Below, piece by piece: positions 6,047 through 10,083 of a stretch of DNA of 10,083 nt. How positions within the stretch are numbered: the first letter of the stretch is position 1; each line of letters begins with the position of its first letter. The position numbers and the translations under genes are program-made. The notes beneath the pieces were generated by a model. It saw nothing but the letters and a program-made list of their open reading frames with translations, ran no database searches and had not been told where the DNA came from. The DNA comes from Streptomyces sp. NRRL WC-3549 (lineage in GTDB: Bacteria > Actinomycetota > Actinomycetes > Streptomycetales > Streptomycetaceae), in the NCBI RefSeq assembly GCF_000721935.1, contig NZ_KL585395.1:73419-83501 (forward strand), in the 5' to 3' direction.

Positions 6047-6073
6047 CGACGTCCCTCCTTCCGGACGATCGGC

Positions 6074-6103
6074 CGTGCGGCCGGCCCGGTGGCCGGCCGC
6101 ACG
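6074..6103. other. Intra-operon hairpin between grpE and dnaJ
   Basis: CGTGCGGCCGGCC (6074-6086) pairs perfectly over 13 bp with GGCCGGCCGCACG (6091-6103) around a four-base loop. It lies in the 93-base gap inside the operon, 28 bases before the dnaJ start on the minus strand. It could be a partial terminator, an mRNA processing or stability element, or a brake on dnaJ translation. The sequence does not distinguish these. Confidence 0.7.
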
Positions 6104-6139
6104 CCCCGTCGGTGTGCACCGCGGTGGTCGGACCTGATG

Positions 6140-6781
6140 TCAGACCTCCTCGGTGCCACCGCTCTCCTCGTCGTCCGCCTTCTCTTCCTTGGCCGCCGCG
6201 GGCGCGGCGCCCGGCTGCGGCTCGGCCACGGCCACCCGCGCGGGGCGGATGGTGCGTTCCCCGATGCGGTACCCAGGCTGCAGGATCGCCACGCAGGTCG
6301 TCTCGGTGACGTCCGGCGCGTAGCTGTGCATCAGCGCCTCGTGGATCGTCGGGTCGAAGGGCTCGCCCTCCTTGCCGAACTGCTGGAGGCCCAGCTTCGC
6401 GACCACCGTCTCCAGGGACTCGGCCACCGACTTGAAACCGCCGACGAGCTCGCCGTGGTCCCGTGCCCGGCCGACGTCGTCGAGCACGGGCAGGAGCTCG
6501 CTCAGGAGACCCGCGACCGCGACCTCCTTGACGGCGACCCGGTCGCGCTCCACACGACGGCGGTAGTTCTGGTACTCGGCCTGGAGCCGCTGGAGGTCAC
6601 CCGTGCGCTCGTCGAGCGCGGTACGGGCCTGGTCCAGCTGGGCCGTCAGAGCCACTGCCTGCTGCGCGTCCCCGGCCGGGGCCGCCGCCTCCTCCTCGGA
6701 GGGGGCGGCCTTCGGCTCGGCGTCGTCGGAGCCGGAGGGGACGTCGGGCTTCTCGTCGAAGTCCGGAGTCTCCTCGGTCAC
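6140..6781 (-). CDS. grpE: GrpE nucleotide-exchange factor
   Basis: GrpE releases ADP from DnaK, resetting the chaperone cycle. The 213-residue protein has an acidic, low-complexity N-terminus (1-40). A long helix with coiled-coil character follows at about 42-95 ([19 protein letters not shown]), then the conserved beta-domain with [12 protein letters not shown] at 141-152 and [14 protein letters not shown] at 170-183. The charged C-terminal tail (197-213) is typical of Streptomyces GrpE. The start is GTG at 6781, overlapping the dnaK stop by four bases (GTGA), so the two are translated in a coupled manner. The GTG start and overlap are common in this operon type. Confidence 0.96.
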   Translation of the reverse strand: MTEETPDFDEKPDVPSGSDDAEPKAAPSEEEAAAPAGDAQQAVALTAQLDQARTALDERTGDLQRLQAEYQNYRRRVERDRVAVKEVAVAGLLSELLPVLDDVGRARDHGELVGGFKSVAESLETVVAKLGLQQFGKEGEPFDPTIHEALMHSYAPDVTETTCVAILQPGYRIGERTIRPARVAVAEPQPGAAPAAAKEEKADDEESGGTEEV

Positions 6782-8628
6782 GCCGCACCACCCTTCGTGT
6801 CCTTCTCGTCGTCAACGATCTCCGCGTCCACCACGTCGTCGTCGGCCTTGGACTGGTCGCCCGCAGCGTCCGCGCCGGGCGCGGCACCTTCGCCCTGGGA
6901 GTTGGCGTACATCGCCTGTCCCAGCTTCTGGGAGACGGCCGCGACCTTCTCGGTGGCCGTGCGGATCTCGGCGCTGTCCTCGCCCTTGAGCTTCTCCTTC
7001 AGCTCGGTGAGCGCGGTCTCCACCTCGGTCTTCACGTCACCGGGGACCTTGTCCTCGTTGTCCTTGAGGAACTTCTCGGTCTGGTAGACGAGCTGCTCGC
7101 CCTGGTTGCGCGACTCGGCGGCCTCGCGGCGGGCGTGGTCCTCCTCGGCGTACTTCTCGGCCTCTTCGCGCATCCGGTTGACCTCGTCCTTCGGCAGCGA
7201 GGAGCCGCCGGTGACGGTCATCTTCTGCTCCTTGCCGGTGCCGAGGTCCTTGGCGGCGACGTGCATGATGCCGTTGGCGTCGATGTCGAAGGCGACCTCG
7301 ATCTGCGGCACCCCGCGCGGGGCCGGCGGCAGACCGGTCAGCTCGAACATCCCGAGCTTCTTGTTGTACGCCGCGATCTCGCGCTCGCCCTGGTAGACCT
7401 GGATCTGCACGGACGGCTGGTTGTCCTCGGCCGTCGTGAAGATCTCCGAGCGCTTGGTCGGGATCGTGGTGTTGCGCTCGATGAGCTTCGTCATGATGCC
7501 GCCCTTGGTCTCGATACCGAGGGACAGCGGGGTGACGTCGAGGAGCAGGACGTCCTTGACCTCGCCCTTGAGGACACCGGCCTGGAGCGAGGCGCCGATG
7601 GCGACGACCTCGTCCGGGTTCACGCCCTTGTTGGCCTCCTGGCCACCGGTCAGCTCCTTGACGAGCTCGGCGACGGCCGGCATACGGGTCGAGCCACCGA
7701 CGAGGACGACGTGGTCGATCTCGGAGAGCTGGATGCCCGCGTCCTTGACGACGTTGTGGAACGGGGTCTTGCACCGCTCCAGCAGGTCGGCGGTCAGCTG
7801 CTGGAACTGCGAGCGCGTGAGCTTCTCGTCCAGGTGCAGCGGGCCCTCGGCCGACGCCGTGATGTAGGGCAGGTTGATCGTGGTCTCGGTCGAGGACGAC
7901 AGCTCGATCTTCGCCTTCTCCGCGGCCTCGCGGAGACGCTGGAGAGCCATCTTGTCCTTGGACAGGTCCACGCCGTGGCCGTTGGCGAACTGCTTCACCA
8001 GGTAGTCGACGACGCGCTGGTCCCAGTCGTCACCACCGAGGTGGTTGTCACCGTTGGTGGCCTTCACCTCGACGACGCCGTCGCCGATCTCCAGGAGGGA
8101 CACGTCGAAGGTGCCGCCACCGAGGTCGAAGACGAGGATCGTCTGGTCGTCCTTGTCGAGCCCGTACGCCAGCGCGGCGGCGGTCGGCTCGTTGACGATG
8201 CGCAGGACGTTCAGGCCCGCGATCTCGCCGGCCTCCTTCGTCGCCTGGCGCTCGGAGTCGTTGAAGTACGCCGGGACGGTGATCACCGCGTCGGTGACCT
8301 TCTCGCCCAGGTAGGACTCCGCGTCCCGCTTCAGCTTCTGCAGGATGAAGGCGCTCATCTGCTGCGGGTTGAAGTTCTTGCCGTCGAGCTCGATCTTCCA
8401 GTCCGTGCCCATGTGGCGCTTGACCGAACGGATCGTCCTGTCGACGTTGGTGACCGCCTGGCGCTTGGCGACCTCGCCGACGAGCACCTCACCGTTCTTC
8501 GCGAAGGCGACGACGGACGGCGTGGTCCTGGCGCCTTCGGCGTTGGTGATGACGGTGGGCTCGCCGCCTTCGAGAACGCTCACGACGGAGTTAGTCGTGC
8601 CCAGGTCGATGCCGACCGCACGTGCCAT
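6778..8628 (-). CDS. dnaK: DnaK chaperone (Hsp70)
   Basis: DnaK is the ATP-driven cytosolic Hsp70 and also helps HspR to repress. The 616-residue protein has the three Hsp70 signatures: GIDLGTTNS at 6-14, [14 protein letters not shown] at 164-177 and [13 protein letters not shown] at 307-319. The interdomain linker [12 protein letters not shown] is at 359-370, followed by the substrate-binding domain and helical lid. The C-terminus is acidic and ends [14 protein letters not shown], close to the EEVD-like tails of other bacterial DnaKs. The length is normal for actinobacteria, which lack the 24-residue insertion of Gram-negative proteins. The start ATG at 8628 has GGAGGAA seven bases upstream. 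It is the first gene of the dnaK-grpE-dnaJ-hspR operon, under HAIR control. Confidence 0.98.
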   Translation of the reverse strand: MARAVGIDLGTTNSVVSVLEGGEPTVITNAEGARTTPSVVAFAKNGEVLVGEVAKRQAVTNVDRTIRSVKRHMGTDWKIELDGKNFNPQQMSAFILQKLKRDAESYLGEKVTDAVITVPAYFNDSERQATKEAGEIAGLNVLRIVNEPTAAALAYGLDKDDQTILVFDLGGGTFDVSLLEIGDGVVEVKATNGDNHLGGDDWDQRVVDYLVKQFANGHGVDLSKDKMALQRLREAAEKAKIELSSSTETTINLPYITASAEGPLHLDEKLTRSQFQQLTADLLERCKTPFHNVVKDAGIQLSEIDHVVLVGGSTRMPAVAELVKELTGGQEANKGVNPDEVVAIGASLQAGVLKGEVKDVLLLDVTPLSLGIETKGGIMTKLIERNTTIPTKRSEIFTTAEDNQPSVQIQVYQGEREIAAYNKKLGMFELTGLPPAPRGVPQIEVAFDIDANGIMHVAAKDLGTGKEQKMTVTGGSSLPKDEVNRMREEAEKYAEEDHARREAAESRNQGEQLVYQTEKFLKDNEDKVPGDVKTEVETALTELKEKLKGEDSAEIRTATEKVAAVSQKLGQAMYANSQGEGAAPGADAAGDQSKADDDVVDAEIVDDEKDTKGGAA

Positions 8629-8649
8629 TTCGATTCCTCCAACTGACTA

Positions 8650-8670
8650 CTTGAGTGGATCTGACTCAAG
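8650..8670. promoter_or_regulatory. Perfect HAIR element of the dnaK operon
   Basis: CTTGAGT and ACTCAAG are separated by seven bases, an exact consensus match. The element lies 22-42 bases upstream of the dnaK start and overlaps the likely -10 and transcription start region. HspR bound here would block RNA polymerase directly. Confidence 0.96.
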
Positions 8671-8697
8671 GATGCATCACACCCCGGGCAGAGTCAA
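8669..8697 (-). promoter_or_regulatory. Probable dnaK promoter (-35 TTGACT)
   Basis: On the minus strand TTGACT (8697-8692) is a good -35 box for the housekeeping sigma factor. Seventeen bases further, CATCCT (8674-8669) would be a weak -10 that touches the HAIR element. A strong -35 with a poor -10 fits a promoter limited by a repressor at its core, but the -10 assignment is tentative. Confidence 0.55.
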
Positions 8698-8701
8698 AGG
8701 A

Positions 8702-8722
8702 CCTGAGCCGATTCGGCTCAAC
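8702..8722. promoter_or_regulatory. Second, diverged HAIR-like palindrome upstream of dnaK
   Basis: TGAGCCGA and TCGGCTCA (8704-8720) form a perfect palindrome around one base. Viewed as HAIR, the arms are CCTGAGC and GCTCAAC with the same seven-base spacing as the main site, 52 bases away centre to centre. The dnaK promoter of Streptomyces is known to hold several HspR-protected inverted repeats, and this is the best match to such an auxiliary site. Confidence 0.65.
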
Positions 8723-8933
8723 TTACATGCGGACCCCCGCCTCCATCAGGCATTTCCGCTCCGAAGAGCCGCAACGGGTCCCTGCCTGCGAAGCTCCGGA
8801 GGGCTTGGCCCGCGACACCGGGAGACCGCCGTACGCCACACACCCCCCACCCACCTTCGCACCGTGGGATCGTTCTGTCACAAATTGCGGCGAGACGGTC
8901 ATATACGGCACGTCCAGGATCCGGGCAGGTGCG

Positions 8934-9668
8934 ATGCGGAACGCGAAGCGGGCGGCGTTGAACGCGGTGGACGCGGCACGAGGGGCGGGCCCGCCGCCCG
9001 CGTCCGGAAGGGCGCGAGGAGCGGGCCGAGTGGCGGCGCGGGAGGCTCTGGAGTCGGCCCGGGAGGCGCTGACGCACGCCGCGGGCTCCCTGGCCGCCCG
9101 CGCGGCGGCGGTGACCGCCAAGCGCGCGCTGGACCTGACGCTCGGCTCGGCCCTGCTGCTCCTGGCCGCGCCCGTGCTCGGGGTCGCCGCCCTGGTGCTG
9201 GCCGTCCACGGGGCCCGCCACGGGGGAGGGCCGCTGCGCCGCGAGCCGCGCATCGGCCTGGGAGGCCACCCCTTCGAGCTCCGGTCGCTGCGCACCCGCC
9301 GGTTCCGGCTCGACCTGCTGTCCCGGCTCCCGCACGTCGTACGCGGGGAGCTCTCCCTGGTCGGCCCGCCGCCGCCACACCCCGACGACCCCGCGCTCCG
9401 CGACCCGCACACCCACCCCTGGTGGCGGGAACTGCGCCCCGGATTGACCGGCCTCGCCCAGGTACGCTCCCGCTCCCACATGCCCTGGGACGAACCCGCG
9501 CTCCTCGACGCACACTACGCAGAGCATCATGGGACAGGACTTGACCTGGCGATCCTCGCGCAGACCGCACGCATCCAGCTGCGCACGGCGCTGCGCGGGC
9601 CCGGCCGGGGCAAGGCACCCCTGAGCGACACAGATCACCGCCTGCCCGGCTACAGCGGGGAGGAATAA
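8934..9668 (+). CDS. Diverged bacterial sugar transferase (polyprenyl-phosphate glycosyl-1-phosphate transferase fold)
   Basis: The 244-residue protein matches the WbaP/PglC-type sugar transferase domain, which loads sugar-phosphate onto a polyprenyl-phosphate carrier. KRALDLTLGSALLLLAAPVLG at about 63-83 is the usual KRxxD plus membrane hairpin. VRGELSLVGP at 136-145 and LRPGLTGLAQV at 167-177 are recognisable landmarks, and LDAHYAEHHGTGLDLAILAQT at 191-211 matches the C-terminal LDxxY...D pattern. Key positions differ: the catalytic Asp-Glu dyad appears as Asp127-Leu128, and VGPRP appears as VGPPPP. The 60-residue N-terminus is Ala/Arg-rich with no family match. ATG at 8934 is chosen because upstream starts would run back into the dnaK promoter; its ribosome-binding site is weak, so the true start may differ. 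Activity is doubtful. Confidence 0.78.
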   Translation: MRNAKRAALNAVDAARGAGPPPASGRARGAGRVAAREALESAREALTHAAGSLAARAAAVTAKRALDLTLGSALLLLAAPVLGVAALVLAVHGARHGGGPLRREPRIGLGGHPFELRSLRTRRFRLDLLSRLPHVVRGELSLVGPPPPHPDDPALRDPHTHPWWRELRPGLTGLAQVRSRSHMPWDEPALLDAHYAEHHGTGLDLAILAQTARIQLRTALRGPGRGKAPLSDTDHRLPGYSGEE

Positions 9669-9689
9669 GTGGATAGTGTCAGCACAGAC

Positions 9690-9714
9690 TGATTAAGTTA
9701 CTGCTTAGTAATCA
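9690..9714. promoter_or_regulatory. AT-rich palindrome upstream of the Fe-S oxidoreductase, candidate TetR-type operator
   Basis: TTACT-GCTT-AGTAA (9698-9711) is a perfect inverted repeat, flanked by TGATTA (9690-9695) and TAATCA (9709-9714), also complementary. It is strikingly AT-rich for this genome and lies about 50 bases upstream of the start codon. TTACT-N4-AGTAA symmetry suits a TetR-family dimer, and links with fatty-acid oxidation genes are plausible given the downstream gene. The binding protein is unknown. Confidence 0.5.
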
Positions 9715-9759
9715 CCTGTACGCGCTGGATCCCACCCTCGCAGGCCCGAGGAGCCCCAC

Positions 9760-10083
9760 ATGCAACTCGCCGCGATCATCGTGTCGCTGGTGCTGACTGT
9801 CGTCGGCGTTGCGCTCATCGCCCGAGCCGTCGCGCAGATCTACCGGTTCGTCCGCATCGGACAGCCGGTACCGGCGGGCAGTCGCACCGACGACCCCAAG
9901 CAGCGAACGATCACCCTGGTCAAGGAGTTCCTCGGCCACACCCGGATGAACCGGTGGGGCATCGTCGGCTTCGCGCACTGGTTCGTCGCCATCGGCTTCC
10001 TGACCCTGCCGCCGACCCTGCTCCAGGCGTACGGCCAGCTCTTCCAGGCCGACTGGGTGCTGCCGATCGTCGGCGACTGGCTG
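9760..10083 (+). CDS. Membrane-bound Fe-S oxidoreductase, EtfD-like (N-terminal 108 residues, runs off the window)
   Basis: The visible part starts with a transmembrane helix at about 3-24 (LAAIIVSLVLTVVGVALIARAV) and then IYRFVRIGQPVPAG. GHTRMNRWGIVGFAHWFVAIGFLTL at about 59-83 begins the next membrane segment. This matches my memory of the N-terminal membrane part of actinobacterial (Fe-S)-binding reductases such as mycobacterial EtfD (Rv0338c), which take electrons from electron-transfer flavoprotein in fatty-acid beta-oxidation. The CxxC-type 4Fe-4S motifs and CCG domains that would confirm this lie beyond the window. ATG at 9760 follows GAGGAG at six bases. The role is inferred from the N-terminus only. 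Confidence 0.75.
   Translation, partial: MQLAAIIVSLVLTVVGVALIARAVAQIYRFVRIGQPVPAGSRTDDPKQRTITLVKEFLGHTRMNRWGIVGFAHWFVAIGFLTLPPTLLQAYGQLFQADWVLPIVGDWL

Larger units (their letters stand above)
8629..8933. other. Divergent intergenic region between dnaK and the sugar transferase
   Basis: The dnaK half (8629-8722) holds the ribosome-binding site, promoter and two HAIR-type elements. The remaining part (8723-8933) contains no gene or strong hairpin that I can support. AT-rich TCATATACG at 8899-8907 is the only promoter-like spot and could be the -10 region for the sugar transferase, about 30 bases before its start. I see no convincing -35 partner. Confidence 0.5.

Noticed and set aside
4706..7087. 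Long plus-strand open frame of 793 codons
   Set aside because: It lies antisense to hspR, dnaJ and grpE and arises because high-GC codon bias removes stops from the opposite frames. Its translation has no domain pattern.
7135..8646. Plus-strand open frame of about 500 codons
   Set aside because: It is fully antisense to dnaK, which is unmistakable by its motifs. It is composition driven.
8655..8933. N-terminal extension of the sugar transferase to position 8655
   Set aside because: It would place coding sequence over the dnaK promoter and HAIR-like site, and the extra residues show no family similarity.
8629..8933. CIRCE element (HrcA operator) near dnaK
   Set aside because: I looked for TTAGCACTC-N9-GAGTGCTAA and found only HAIR-type repeats. 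This operon is of the HspR type.
8718..9638. Minus-strand open frames opposite the sugar transferase
   Set aside because: They are shadow frames. The plus strand carries the sugar-transferase motifs.
9712..9978. Minus-strand open frame of 88 codons
   Set aside because: It is antisense to the EtfD-like start region, whose plus-strand translation shows clear membrane segments and a good ribosome-binding site.
1..10083. tRNA, rRNA or insertion sequence
   Set aside because: I saw no cloverleaf, rRNA-like stretch, transposase motif or terminal repeats with target duplication anywhere in the window.

Overview
This window looks like a Streptomyces chromosome segment, or one from a close relative. 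The base composition is very GC-rich with third positions dominated by G/C, ribosome-binding sites are of the GGAGG type, and the window carries the actinobacterial HspR heat-shock regulon: clpB at the left edge and a dnaK-grpE-dnaJ-hspR operon on the right. Both are read on the minus strand and both are preceded by HAIR inverted repeats (CTTGAGT-N7-ACTCAAG type), the known HspR operator.

Layout from left to right: (1) 1-902, the first 300 residues of ClpB (minus), with a HAIR element at 971-991. (2) 1045-1446, a small F420/FMN-type PPOX enzyme (plus) that appears to be translated from a leaderless mRNA. It ends at a strong bidirectional hairpin. (3) 1556-2136, two tiny coupled minus-strand genes. 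The upstream one encodes an exported peptide-like protein with four EISW repeats. The downstream one overlaps it by ATGA and looks like a Rieske-oxygenase fragment without cluster ligands. (4) 2247-4365, two tandem paralogous LuxR-type regulators (plus), each ending inside its own hairpin and sharing a motif just upstream of their starts. (5) 4402-8628, hspR, dnaJ, grpE and dnaK (minus, transcribed from dnaK towards hspR), with a perfect HAIR and a diverged HAIR-like palindrome upstream of dnaK. (6) 8934-9668, a diverged sugar transferase with altered catalytic motifs (plus). (7) 9760 to the right edge, the N-terminus of a membrane Fe-S oxidoreductase resembling EtfD (plus).

The chaperone genes form one logical circuit: DnaK, GrpE and DnaJ form the folding machine, ClpB works with it to disaggregate proteins, and HspR is a product of the same operon and represses both promoters. 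Between the two heat-shock units sits a separate accessory module of about 2.8 kb (EISW-repeat protein, Rieske-like fragment and two regulators). It is the least explained part of the window and the best candidate for an undescribed system, possibly a secreted signal or modified peptide with its own regulators. That function is inference only.
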